Below, piece after piece: positions 54,362 through 64,000 of a stretch of 64,000 nucleotides of DNA (the first letter of the stretch is position 1; the number at the start of each line of letters is the position of its first letter). The position numbers and the translations under genes are program-made. This DNA is from Ypsolopha sequella. Its lineage: Eukaryota; Arthropoda; Insecta; Lepidoptera; Ypsolophidae. The DNA lies in the NCBI GenBank assembly GCA_934047225.1, contig CAKOHE010000030.1:186001-250000 (forward strand), given 5' to 3'. The notes under the pieces were generated by a model that was not told the DNA's origin, searched no databases, and saw nothing but the letters and a program-made list of their open reading frames with translations.

Positions 54362-54524
54362 AGCCGATTCTGAAGGCTTTAATTTTAGTTTTAGTGCTGT
54401 CAAAACTATATTTTCTTTATTGTAACATAGTCCTTAAGTGTTAGCGTTAGAAGTTAAATTACTTTGAAAAAAATTAAGTTTTGACAGCACTAAAACTAAT
54501 ATTAAAAACTTCAGAATCGGCTTT
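54362..54524. repeat. MITE family A (agccgattctg), copy 1
   Basis: agccgattctgaaggcttta and its partner at the right end (cttcagaatcggct) start ~45-bp arms that include tagtgctgtcaaaact / agttttgacagcacta. 163 bp. Confidence 0.85.
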
Positions 54525-54531
54525 AATAAAA

Positions 54532-54690
54532 CCGATTCTGGAGGCTTTAATTTTAGTTTTAGTGCTGTCAAAACTAAATATTCTTCAATACAAAATGGTC
54601 CTTATGAGTTAAAATTAGAAGCTAAATTTCTTTGGAAAATTTTAAGCTTTGACAGCACTAAAACTAAAATTAAAGCCTTCAGAATTGGCT
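54532..54690. repeat. MITE family A, copy 2 (adjacent)
   Basis: Begins aaccgattctggaggc 7 bp after copy 1 and ends gccttcagaattggct, with the same arms. Back-to-back insertion or tandem duplication. Confidence 0.85.
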
Positions 54691-55499
54691 TTATTGTGTA
54701 CCTAAACTATACACATAACAATGCTGACTTATTGCATATTTTAAAATTAATTTTTTATAATAATATCATCCACATACATTTTGGCACTTTCGTACAGAGA
54801 TGCTCATGCAATTGTTGATCTTTTAATTGAATTTGTAGAAATGTCCGCTCCACATTCTAGGCAAGACTCTTGCCATGAAGGGAACAAAGCTATATGAGTA
54901 AAGGAGCTGCCTTTACGTGTAATAATACTTTATATTCTCTGACTATACGGTCTAGCTAACTAGGCACGTCGCGTTGAGAGCGCAAAAACGTAGTCCTCCC
55001 GTCTCAACGGAGCAATCAATGTGCTCTGTCTGTAATCACAACTGACCATGGGTGAGGGACTTGAGTGGTGACGAAACAAAGCATGGAACAAAAAGCGCGT
55101 GCGACCGAGATATCTTGTCGCTGGCTCGCCGCTTTGTCTCAGAATAAATCGACGTAAGCGCCAATTCTTAGTTGTTAAATTCTCAGTTAAATTAAATGAA
55201 AATGAAACATAATTATTTAAAATCTCCGTGCAATTATACGGGGTCATTTGTTATCTTATTTGTAATAAATATTTCAAGGCAAACTGTTTTTAGAAAGGTC
55301 CTTTAACACTCGAAAAACATGAAATATAGAGGTAACTTCGTAATTTTTTTCTATCGAGCGTTTTTGCTTCTCCGTGAATATCAGCCCTATAGTCTATTAT
55401 CTATATTATTTTTATTAAACCGATTGACCAAGTGCTCATTTGAAATGGGACAGTTGTATGGTTGCAGTTTTTAAGCTTAATAAATAATTGAGTAGTATA
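54691..55499. other. Mostly gene-free stretch
   Basis: AT-rich at both ends. 54960-55247 is GC-richer and open on the minus strand for 95 codons (MTPYNCTEILNNYV ... ALSTRRA); no motif or splice context was recognised, so it is not called a gene. Confidence 0.4.
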
Positions 55500-56518
55500 C
55501 AGGGTGGAAAAAATGAAAGGGCCCTGGAGGGGAACTACCTTAAATCCTTTAGTTAGCTCATTTTACTGAAAGGAAACATTCCTTTATTTTTTAAAAGAAA
55601 CAAAACTGCATTCACAGATCTTCTAAAATTTGCTTGTCTCACCCGGGAACTGAACCAACTAAAAATTTAAAAAATAAACCCTCGCTATTTTACTATACGA
55701 ATCGGTAGGATTATTGTTCAGGATAAAGTTTGTCTACTAAACTAAAGTCTTACACTCATCTGTTGTACGAGATACCCATGAAATTGAATATTTATTACAA
55801 GTTCTTTATTAACAATACCTAGTACTGTTCACTTGTAAAGTAATAATTATACGCCATTATTACACAATGACAGCACAGAATGAAAGCAAAACAAAACAAA
55901 ATTTTCATTTCGAACGAAATTTATGGTTCGAACTTCAAATTTGTTTATTTGCAAAAAATGCGTTGCAAAATAAATACGTTCCTTTTTTAAACTTTTCGTC
56001 AGTACGCCTAGTGCAAGAAGTAATTATGCTCTGCATACATTTATTATTACCATTTAACGATTTTCTTATTGAAGTCTTCAACAAGGTACTTAAGATAAAT
56101 AACATTAGCAAGCTTGTACTTCATACGATGTCTTTGGATGTAAGAGAGATAAGAAAATTAGAACGTTTCATTAACTTGTTACAAGTGAACAGTACTAGGT
56201 ATTGTTAATAAAGAACTTGTAATAAATATTAAATTTCATGAGTATCTCGTACAACAGATGAGTGTAAGACCAAATGTTTATTAGACAAATTTTATTCTGA
56301 ACAATAATCCTACCGATTCGTATGATAAAATAGCGAGGGTTTATTTTTTTTATTTTTAGTTGGTTCGATTCCCGGGTGAGACAAGCGAATTTCAGAATAT
56401 CTTTGAATGCAGTTTTGTTTCTTTTAAAAAATAAAGGAATGTTTCCTTTCAGTAAAATGAGCTAACTAAACGATTTAAGGTAGCTCACCTCCAGGGCCCT
56501 TAAATTTTTTCCACCCTG
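55500..56518. mobile_element. Foldback DNA element with ~340-bp terminal inverted repeats and an internal ORF
   Basis: Left arm 55500-55838 begins cagggtggaaaaaatgaaag. Right arm 56179-56518 is its reverse complement with scattered differences. Flanks are ta (tata) on both sides, fitting TA-target insertion as in Tc1/mariner-type elements. The 340-bp centre holds a 113-codon ORF. No transposase is present, so the element would be mobilised in trans, if at all. Confidence 0.85.
55867..56208 (+). CDS. 113-residue ORF inside the foldback element, unrecognised
   Basis: ATG at 55867 (MTAQNESKTKQNFHFERNLW) to a stop at 56208, filling the non-repeated centre and entering the right arm for ten codons. 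The middle is hydrophobic and helical (VRLVQEVIMLCIHLLLPFND); the C-terminus is amphipathic (REIRKLERFINLL). No signal peptide and no motif I can assign. Its placement, exactly spanning the single-copy centre, suggests captured coding DNA. AT-rich chance ORF remains possible. Confidence 0.35.
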   Translation: MTAQNESKTKQNFHFERNLWFELQICLFAKNALQNKYVPFLNFSSVRLVQEVIMLCIHLLLPFNDFLIEVFNKVLKINNISKLVLHTMSLDVREIRKLERFINLLQVNSTRYC

Positions 56519-56710
56519 TATATATATTTTTTATTCATACTCAAATGTCATTCATTTAAAATCATTAGTTATAAGGTTGTATATATTTTTTGTCATTTAC
56601 ATACCGTTTTTAATTCGACTGACGCCGGCCCCAAACCAAAGTGGGCCGAAATATATTTCGAAAACATTTTTTTCCTAAGTGGCAACACTAGATGGATATG
56701 TGTCAAATGT

Positions 56711-56881
56711 AGCCGATTCTGGAGGCTTTAATTTAAGTTTTAGAGAGTTTTAGTGCTGTCAAAACTAAAACTTTTTCAAAGTACTTTAGCTTCTGTTCCT
56801 AACATTTAAAGACTATTTTGTAATCAAGAAAATTAAGTTTTGACAGCACTAAAACTAAAATTAAAGCCTTCAGAATCGGCT
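56711..56881. repeat. MITE family A, copy 3
   Basis: agccgattctggaggcttta to gccttcagaatcggct, with an 11-bp partial duplication (gttttagagagttttag) in the left arm relative to copies at 54362 and 54532. Confidence 0.85.
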
Positions 56882-57045
56882 TTTGTGTCATGCAAATTTC
56901 AATAGTAAGTGTCCTATACAGGAAAAGAGAGCCATCTCGCGTGAGAAAATGGGAACATAATGATCAGTAGCGCCATCAGGATGTGGTCTGGTCGAACTAA
57001 TTCTGCTATACATACCTATATAATACACTATACTATGTAGGTATA

Positions 57046-57288
57046 CTGGGTGTTGACGTGCTCAGAAAATTAAACCACATGTTCTACTGATTATACTGAA
57101 CTACTTCCCTACAAAAACTTACAAAAACGGAAAAAAAAAAACACTTCCCCATAGAAAATACGTATTATGAATTTATTTAGGGAACTGAATTATTTTTCGC
57201 ATTATGTCAAGTTTTTCTGTGAGAGTAGTAGTTCAGTATACTCAGTAGAGCATGTGGTTTAATTTTCTGAGCATGTCATTTAAACACC
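57046..57288. repeat. MITE-like hairpin
   Basis: gtgctcagaaaattaaacca at about 57057 and tggtttaattttctgagcat at about 57255 are parts of ~60-bp inverted arms (also ttatactgaactact / agtagttcagtata). About 240 bp, non-coding. Confidence 0.8.
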
Positions 57289-57660
57289 AAATGTCGCTTT
57301 AAGATTCTGACTTATTTTGCAAATTTTAATTATGGGGTAGTACAGAAGCGATCACATCATGCTATGCACATTGAACATTGTACCATTTTATATCCTTCAC
57401 TATAGGGGCTAATGTAGTACTGAAAGTGTAGCTTGACGTGATCTCCACTGTAACGGAAATATTTCCAATGTTGAAATACTTAGCTCGAGCGTTATTTTAA
57501 TAAGTCAATGTTGGAAACATTTTGTTTTTCCAAAGCAATGTAGTAATACATGATATACATAGTTAGATATTTTATTTATCGTTACCTTTTACAATACGAA
57601 ATATATAAATTAATACGAAATAAATCAATAATAAATACGAAAATAATCAATAAAAATTTA
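57289..57660. other. Gene-free AT-rich stretch
   Basis: Nothing recognised. Confidence 0.45.
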
Positions 57661-57761
57661 CATACGTATATTCACATCTGTCTCCCAGAGGGGTAGGCAG
57701 AGACTACATATTTCTATATGATACGATCCTGAAACACCTCTTTCGTCTCTTTCACATCCAT
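57655..57761 (-). mobile_element. RTE-type LINE 3' end, copy 3 (reversed)
   Basis: Minus-strand 30-codon frame MDVKETKEVFQDRI, one internal TAG, then KYVVSAYPSGRQM and stop at 57672-57674, followed by an atatacgtatg tail. Same segment as 15250 and 48168. Confidence 0.78.
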
Positions 57762-57793
57762 CAATCTAGTCATACAAGCTCACCAATATTTGT

Positions 57794-58322
57794 ATGCCAG
57801 GTGCATTTTTCATACAAATTGTAGAGCGTTTGCTCAAAATGGAATATCAATTAAATACTACAATTGTTCTGCTGATAACAAATAGTACAGGTATCACACA
57901 AAGTGACCTTATAAAATATCTCGAGCTAATGTTACAAGTTAGTGTTAAAAAAATCATTCGTCCCTTATTCAGAATCTCTTACAGGGTCACAATAAACTAA
58001 TATATATAATTTCAATATGTGCATGCACAACTTATCAGCTGGTCACAGTCACAAAGTGCACTACGTAGATACCAATATATACATTCGTGATATATTTTTG
58101 ACAGAAGGTACTTTGTACCTTGCAAATTATTATAAACAACTATTAGCTACTAAGTTAGCATGCATTTTAGAATGTAGTGAATCTGTTACAAAGAGTGTAA
58201 CAGAAAATTTTCCTATACCGGTTATAATTGATGGTATTTGTAATGTTAATTATTTTCATAATTTTGTCCCTATTGACACGGTTAGTACAAGTACTAACAA
58301 AATTGTAAAAAAATATTTTTAG
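57794..58322 (+). other. Two unrecognised short ORFs in AT-rich DNA
   Basis: 57794-58000 (68 codons, MPGAFFIQIVERLLKMEYQL) and 58017-58322 (101 codons, MCMHNLSAGHSHKVHYVDTN) lie in tandem on the plus strand, 16 bp apart. The second has a protein-like composition (ENFPIPVIIDGICNVNYF) but no assignable domain. They precede the LINE endonuclease fragment, so could be a decayed ORF of an element. No splice or promoter support. Confidence 0.25.
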
Positions 58323-58419
58323 AATTGAAGACAATGGGAGAGCCGCCTGAAGCTGGTACATCAAAACATACAAGGCGGCTTTCTCAGCAAAATACTTTCA
58401 ATCGAGTTGTTCTTATAGG

Positions 58420-58765
58420 AATCAAAAACAGATATTTTGTGTGTAACCGAACATCATCTTCATAAACATAATATGCAGTTTAATGTTCATAATTTTAGTG
58501 TTCTTAGTTGCTACAATAGATTAAAAATACAAAAAGGTGGCTCCATAATTCTTGTAAAAAATAGTATAAAAGCAAAGGAAAAAAGACATTGTAAAACTTT
58601 CTGTAGAACATCAACTAGAATTAGCTTGCATATAAATGAGTACATATATTATTATATATATATATATACCGACCCTCAGGACAAGATTACAACATTTCTG
58701 AAAAAGCAATGGAAAAGGTTTTAAAATTATTATTTGATACCAAGAAAAAAGTTATTATATGTGGA
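58420..58765 (+). pseudogene. LINE endonuclease (APE-type) fragment
   Basis: Reads ILCVTEHHLHKHNMQF, GGSIILVKNSI; after a frame change in the AAAAAAG run near 58578, SVEHQLELACI and YRPSGQDYN; then KKVIICG. These are the 'TE..L', 'GG..I', 'E...I', 'YRPP' and 'GD.N' landmarks of apurinic-type endonucleases at the N-terminus of Jockey/CR1 ORF2. An AT microsatellite (58652-58668) disturbs the frame. It stops abruptly where reversed RT sequence begins. Confidence 0.7.
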
Positions 58766-59786
58766 TATTATACTGTTTAAACTTATTCTCTGACAAAGTA
58801 AGGACCTCTTTTGGAAGTTTATTGTTAAATCTTATACCATGTCCTACGAAAGAGGTACTCACTTTGGCGAGTCTGATTTTTGGAAAAGCCAGTTTATACT
58901 TATTTCTGGTTTCCTTACAATGTTGCTCACCAAGCCTTGGGAGAGACTCAACATTTTTTCTGACATATCTAAGGACTTGGTAAATATATTCACAAGGAAC
59001 CGTTAATATATTAATTTCTTTGAATTTTTCTCTTAATGAATCCCGGTGCTTCATATTATAAATAGCCCGAATTGCTCTCTTCTGCAAAATAAAGACTGCG
59101 TCTGTATCCGCGCCTCTACCCCATAACGGCATGCCGTATGACATAATGCTGTGAAAGTAACTAAAATAGACTAGTCTAGCAGTATCTACATCAGTAATTT
59201 GCCTTATGCGTCTAACAGCGTATGCGGCCGAACTAAGTCTACCACATAGGGCTTCTATGTGGGGGATCCACTGAAGACGAGAGTCTACCGTAATGCCCAA
59301 AAACTTAGTTTCGTTAACTAACTCCAGCTTGGACCCCTGCAAAAGCAAATTACCATCCACTTGAATTACATTTGGTAATGTGAATTTTATACATTTTGTC
59401 TTTTTTGCGTTTAAAACTAAATTATTTACAGTAAAACAATCAAGCACCAGTGATAAATTTGTATTCGCGTCGTCAAGGATATCTTTACGTCTATTAACTT
59501 TAAAAATAAGTGACTTGTAAAAAGTAGTAAAAAGGGGGATCAATTTACTAAACTTCATTAAGTCAGGAAAGATACCATCATCTACACATTTATTAAAAAT
59601 TAATGCCAAATAAGGAGCTATTAAATCAATAACAGAACTTATAACTTTCACAGATAGGCCCCATAAGTCCTCGTTTTTTTTCCCGCTAAGCGATTTAAAT
59701 GCTTTAATTACAGTTAATGAATTAATATGTTTAAAAGCAAATACAGAAAGACACTGAGGTACGTTATCTATTAAAAGATCCTGATA
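58755..59786 (-). pseudogene. LINE reverse transcriptase fragment with catalytic core deleted
   Basis: Coding similarity begins about 59770 (VPQCLSVFAFKHIN) and runs to 58755. APYLALIFNKCVDDGIFPDL is the start of the RT palm. At KLIPLF|TTFYKSLIFKV (about 59527) the frame jumps to the post-catalytic region, losing the YADD box while staying open. KFLGITVDSRLQWIPHIEAL and YGMPLWGRGAD follow. The enzyme cannot be active. It abuts the P-like transposase stop at 59789 and the oppositely oriented endonuclease fragment. Confidence 0.75.
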
Positions 59787-59788
59787 TT

Positions 59789-61057
59789 CTAAGACAATAA
59801 CCTATTTTTATAATGTTTATGCTTATCATAATACATTTGAGCATATTTTTTCATTGGGTCATCATTTCCCTTGTAGGATATTTTTCCTGACAAAATACGG
59901 TTCATTGATCTGCACCAACTATATATTAATATGTTTATAGTTGAATCTACGAATATTTTTTTAAAATCATCATTGTGGCGATCGCAACAAGACGGAAATA
60001 TCACAAAATATTCTATGAACATTTTAATGTTTTGCTTGATAAGATTCTTTTTAAGATTGGTTTTCAGAAAAGTGGTTGTAATCTCTTGGACTTCATTAAA
60101 GCTATTGGCCAATTGATTAGAAGGGTAGCGAAGCCATTTTTTATTTTTATTGTATTCTTTGGCCCTTATGTACTCATTTCCTGCATCCATTTTCTGTGAC
60201 AATATAGAGGTTCGACACGCTTGGCACGACTTTATTATTTTACTCAGGCATTTAGATAAAACCCAGCCACACACATACCTTCGCTGTTGATGATCAGATG
60301 GATCGGCAACTGTTACGTCATTGTAAAGAACGTCAATCATTTTTTCAGATATTTCAACGTTACCTTCGATTGCCTTTTTTTCGTAAGTTTCTTTTTCTTT
60401 GATAAAAAAATCTAACGTTTGGAGACAGTTATTAAAATCTTCTTCACAATTCGCATTAATAGCTTGTACTGAACTAAAATTATTTAATAGAGATGTTTTA
60501 AATGCACCTTCGAAAGCACGACAGTTGGGTGAAACATTTCTTACACCCAAACTACGTATATTGCCAAAAAAAATTTCTACCGGGTCCTGATTCAAGTTCC
60601 TTGTAAGAAGGCAATCAAACGACCACTTTTTATGCAAAATGTTCCATATTTCTTGCACTCCTTCTATTGATTTAATAAAATTTTTTAGAGATGGGGCAGA
60701 CGTTTCGACTATGTGTAATTTATTGCCTTCTTTTTTTTTTACAATAAATTTTACATTTTTTAGAAATTTTATACTGTCCTGCCACAATTTGTGATGCGGA
60801 GTGTTTTTTTTACACCACCTCTATATATTTTTCCATTAACTATATTGAAATTACTGGCGTTTAGACTATCAAACAGCTTATCTAACAAAAGCACCACCGG
60901 AATGAGTTGACGGCATTCTTCTGGCAAATTTTTTCTAGCAGTTAGATGCTCAGTCGCAACGGCCACGCTATGGCTGAAAACTTCGGACGCCATCTTTACC
61001 CGCATTTTCTTTATCTTCTTCGGGTTAACATGCTCTTCTGTCAGTTTATGAAGATAC
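59789..61057 (-). CDS. P-like transposase, C-terminal exon with frameshift
   Basis: YLHKLTEEHVNPKKIKKMRV opens it. Frame one ends at 60769 after the homopolymer. Frame two (60787-59789) resumes LWQDSIKFL, contains DPVEIFFGNIRSLG and YVCGWVLSKCLSK, conserved in P/THAP9 C-termini, and stops at 59789. Apart from the T8 run both halves are fully open. Confidence 0.78.
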
Positions 61058-62412
61058 CTGAAAAGGATAAATTAACTATTACTGTTTGTATTGATGGACA
61101 AAACACAAACAACACAAAAGTGCATAAATTATAAGTCTTTCAAGCTTAGGTCGAACAGGTTTCGTTTGTCTAATTACATTGCGATTTGTTTGAAAATACA
61201 CAAATGTCATTGTCAGTAGACACGTACTGTAAATAAATTATGTATGAACCTACAAAATTTAAGCTCAATATTTGGGCCGTATATATAAATAGGTATACAA
61301 ATAATATAAATTTCAGGCCGTATGGCTTATTATATTACATTATGGACAGATAGACGTCTTTGATGAAACCTTAAAGAGAGAATTTATTGTGACTTACCTC
61401 AGCTCTCCGTAGCTTTTGTCTGCTTCATATAACATTTGAAAATACTCCCACTTTATTATTTTGGTTTTATTTTGATCATTGAAATCTGTGTACTTCAAGT
61501 CTTTTGTTAACAAGTTGTTTCGTAAACCCTTAAGCAGGTGGGGCACATCATATAAGGGAATAATTTTTTGTGAGTTAACCATATACATCTCATTGCGCCA
61601 TTCTTTACCTTGTCTTAAATATTTTGCCTTTGTGTCTTCGACTAAGCTATTAATTGCAGCTACGTTAGTTGCCCCTTGGTCGCACACTGAACATATTATT
61701 TTTAGGCCAGTAGTATGCACATGTGTGATGACATCAGTTATAATTTCTTTTAATTCATTTTTTTGTAAGCTTTGAGTGAAGTAGTAAGCTACTGGCTGCT
61801 TAAAATTCATTTTTATGCCTTTTACCATGAATACTAGTGCATGATTGGCTATCTTAATTTCTTCACCGTGACTTACAAAACCTTTTAACTCGTCATTAGC
61901 AGCATCATATTGAATGTTCGGTGTGAGAGACATTTCATCAAAGATTAAAGTGCAGAGGCGGTCTTCCACATTCATTTGTCGAACGGAGTCTTTTAAATTT
62001 TCAAAAATGATTTTATTTGGGCCAGGAGATAACTTTATTTCCCTTAGGAGATTTCGCAGTGATTTTGATGATGGCAACTTAAACCATGTGTACAGAAGAG
62101 TGTACAGCTTTGGGCTCTTTTTGAAAAATGTCAAGGCCATAATTTTTTCTTGTAGAGTGTAGCGTCTCCCCTTTGGGGCCTTAAGGCCTTGTCTGTACTG
62201 CATCCCAGTAAAAAGTTTTCCTGCCAACGTCATGTTTTTTGTGACTCTATTAAATGCCAGTTCCGAACCACATTTTTCAGCATTGGAAAGACGGGTTTTG
62301 TAGCTTTTTATTTTTTGCACCGTTTTATGCAATTGCCTTTTTAATTTTCGAGTTTCTTTCTGAGAAGCTTTATAATGCTTCAGTAAACATTCTCGTGAAC
62401 TTCCTTGGGAAC
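59789..62412 (-). CDS. P-element/THAP9-like transposase, two exons, one frameshift
   Basis: Exon 62412-61398 (acceptor tgtttacag, donor gag|gtaagt) and exon 61057-59789 (acceptor atccttttcag) join as AG|G with the frame kept. The first carries a Lys-rich coiled-coil-like stretch, then the RNase H-like core: CTLIFDEMSLTPNI and ICSVCDQGATN hold candidate catalytic Asp residues, and YDVPHLLKGLRNNLL follows. The second has the conserved VFSHSVAVATEHL block and a GTP-binding-insertion/C-terminal region. A run of eight T (60804-60811) shifts the frame. No THAP exon was found upstream in the window. A host-domesticated THAP9-like gene or a recent element both fit. Confidence 0.8.
61398..62412 (-). 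CDS. P-like transposase, RNase H-like core exon
   Basis: Open throughout, ~338 codons. Because the reading frame enters from an acceptor, the Met at 62428 lies in intron sequence and is not the start. The upstream coding exon (normally the THAP finger) must be beyond 62430 or lost. Confidence 0.8.
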
Positions 62413-62649
62413 CTGTAAACACCAACATAACAATATTACAAACAAAACTCGTCGAAAATCATGCCCATGTGCGGCAAGAGAAGAATAATTTAGATAAATA
62501 TATTTTGGTACCCATTAGATTAATTTACGATATGATGGTAACACAAGCAGAAATAACATATCATATTGTCACGACATGAATTCCCGAGGGGGTTTCAGAT
62601 GTGTTCCCGAGTGTTATCTATGAATTGAAAATCACAGAACACACTCGGT

Positions 62650-62885
62650 ATATCCGCATTTCACCGACGCGACGATTACAAATACACGCTTTGTAGGGCA
62701 TGCAGGTTTCCTCACGATGTTTTCCATCACCGTTCAGCGACTGGTAAGTATTAGGTAATACTAATAGTTACTGTGCACATAAATTCCGAAAAACTCATTG
62801 GTGCATGCCCGACCAGGGATCGAACCTGGGTCTCAAGATTGGGATTCCAGCGTTCTGCCGCCAGAGCTACCGCTGCGCTGCTTAT
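62650..62885 (-). mobile_element. tRNA-derived SINE
   Basis: On the minus strand gcagcggtagctctggcgg (A box) and ccaggttcgatccctggtc (B box) are spaced as in a tRNA (62790-62885). They are followed by caatgagtttttcggaattt and ggaaaacatcgtgaggaaac, a body segment seen in many lepidopteran repeats. Pol III transcribed type; the 3' end is uncertain, near 62650. Confidence 0.7.
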
Positions 62886-63011
62886 CAAATAACTTCAATA
62901 CAAATAACGCGGGATGTTGTAGGCAGGTTGTTTGCCTCTTGCTCCAGACGGGCTTGAAGTGCTAAAAATAAATACATTGAGTAACAGTGTAATTTTATAT
63001 GCATAAGCCAT

Positions 63012-63371
63012 AAAATAAACTTTTAACAAAAAAATAGTAACCGACTTCAATAGCAGCAGTCATTCACTAAAAAGTTAATAATAATTCTATAAAGACCGAT
63101 GGTACCGAAGCAACACTTTTGCCGACTTCTTTCTTCCTTATGTTAATATTATGTTATCTAGAAGTCGGCGTTCTTATATTGGTTTTTATGTTGCTATATC
63201 GTAGGAAATACGCCGACTTCTAGATAACATAATGTTTCAGGAAGAAAGAAGTCGGCAAAAGTGTTGCTTCGGTACCATCGGTCTTTAAAGAATTATTATT
63301 AACTTTCTAGTGAATGACCTCCCTTACTATTGAAGTCGGTTACTATTTTTTTGTTAAAAGTTTATTTTATT
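63012..63371. repeat. Palindromic element P, copy B (both outer arms present)
   Basis: aaaataaacttttaacaaaa at the left and its reverse complement at the right end give terminal inverted repeats that continue (gtaaccgacttcaatag / ctattgaagtcggttac). The inner palindrome and its loop at 63171-63210 correspond to 49945-50258 with the loop exactly reverse-complemented. Confidence 0.9.
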
Positions 63372-63485
63372 TCACATTTTTTAGTGTTGCTGGGTTAAAT
63401 TGTGAGGTATGGGTAGTTCTTGCAAACGTGGTGTTAATTTGAAACGTAGTGAGTATAAGTAGCTATGTTTGAGTAGCTTCCTGCT

Positions 63486-64000
63486 ATCAGCACCCTAACA
63501 CAACATGATTACTGCAATCTCGAGTTATGTGCTGTCATCCATTGAAGAGATCTACGGTGATGAAGCCAAGATAGAAGGTTAGGTGGGTACACTGGCAATT
63601 TTCAAGCAATGCCCTGCAATGGGCACCCTAACACAAAGTGATTGCCGCAATCCAAAGTTATGTGCTATCATCCGTTGAGGAGTTCTATGGTGATGAAGCA
63701 GGATCGAAGGTCAGGTGGGTATTCTGATAATCTCCAAGTAATACCCTTGAATCAGCACCCTAACGCAGTGATTGCCGCAATCTTGAGTTATGTGCTCTGA
63801 TCCGTTGAGGAGTTCTATGGTGAATATGGTGATGAAGCCAGGATCGAAGATCAGGTGGAAGAATATAAATTTCAAGCAATACCTTGTAATCAGCACCCAG
63901 GTACAAAGCGATTACATCAATTTTGAGAGGTATGCTGTCATTTTCTGAGGAGTTCCACTGCCTATCTCTGAAGACCTTCATCAGATCATGACCATACCCA
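63486..64000. repeat. ~133-bp tandem repeat, at least four diverged units, continuing past the window
   Basis: tcagcaccctaac-type words recur at 63490, 63623, 63755 and 63893 (spacing 133, 132, 138). Each is followed by gattgccgcaatc, gagttatgtgct, ccgttgaggagttctatggt and gatgaagccaggatcgaag. Units differ by point changes and an internal gaatatggt duplication near 63823. Minus-strand frames are repeat by-products. Confidence 0.85.

Noticed and set aside
55867..56208. Naming the 113-residue ORF as a known transposase or viral protein
   Set aside because: No catalytic or structural motif could be matched; a name would be invention.
58755..59786. Twin-primed 5' inversion of one LINE as explanation of the EN/RT arrangement
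   Set aside because: Orientation and the order of inner ends do not fit: the endonuclease downstream end meets the RT C-terminal end.
62790..62885. Functional tRNA gene on the minus strand
   Set aside because: A and B boxes are good, but the acceptor stem does not pair and a SINE body follows.

Overview
The window reads as insect, almost certainly lepidopteran (moth or butterfly), nuclear DNA. It is AT-rich and intron-bearing, and it is packed with element classes typical of Lepidoptera: RTE 3' ends coding an AYPSGK-like terminus, Jockey/CR1-type LINE tails, a tRNA-derived SINE, BEL/Pao and Ty1/copia retrotransposons, P-element/THAP9-like transposases, hAT and many hairpin MITEs. It is not prokaryotic: there are no operons, rRNA genes or CRISPR arrays.

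Layout. 0-7.6 kb holds the 5' remnant of a Gypsy-like element, a LINE 3' end whose poly(A) abuts the 5'UTR and first 14 codons of a histone H4 gene, a tRNA-like sequence, and a second truncated LINE (5.0-6.2 kb). 7.6-14.0 kb is a complete BEL/Pao element on the minus strand with a 5-bp target-site duplication, a tRNA-Tyr primer site, one frameshift, one nonsense codon and LTRs of unequal length. 14.3-15.0 kb is a THAP-domain P-like gene that joins the DNA-binding domain to the C-terminal region. 15.2-15.9 kb holds an RTE tail and a DDE transposase fragment. 15.9-20.5 kb is a 4.7-kb GATA/GGTA-type satellite with higher-order structure, followed by a 20-bp-unit minisatellite (20.5-21.1 kb) and a TATA promoter-like region.

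21-31 kb is mostly gene-poor and contains dispersed repeats and a 1.8-kb foldback element. 31.05-37.16 kb is the only conserved host gene I recognise well: a neurotactin homologue on the minus strand. It has four coding exons with matching splice phases, and two in-frame stop codons inside an otherwise intact extracellular domain. Its introns hold a hAT element with an 8-bp target-site duplication and several MITEs. 39.1-44.3 kb is an apparently intact Ty1/copia element with LTRs I read as identical, a 5-bp target-site duplication and a single 1413-codon gag-pol ORF.

45.7-47.2 kb is a 67-bp satellite of exactly 22 copies. 47.8-54.7 kb is a dense nest of hairpin MITEs, LINE tails, a TATA-promoter region with two splice-bounded noncoding exons, and a second cluster of the 20-bp minisatellite. 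55.5-56.5 kb is a foldback element with ~340-bp terminal inverted repeats enclosing a 113-codon ORF. 57.8-59.8 kb holds LINE endonuclease and reverse transcriptase fragments in opposite orientations. 59.8-62.4 kb is a two-exon P-element/THAP9-like transposase with one homopolymer frameshift. 62.6-64.0 kb holds a SINE, a second copy of a palindromic element, and a ~133-bp tandem repeat that runs off the end.

Most of the sequence is therefore mobile-element debris of different ages. The copia element looks recent. The BEL and P-like elements are near-intact but disabled, and the LINE pieces are old and truncated. Exon coordinates are inferred from splice signals and reading phase only; family names come from motif recognition without database searches.
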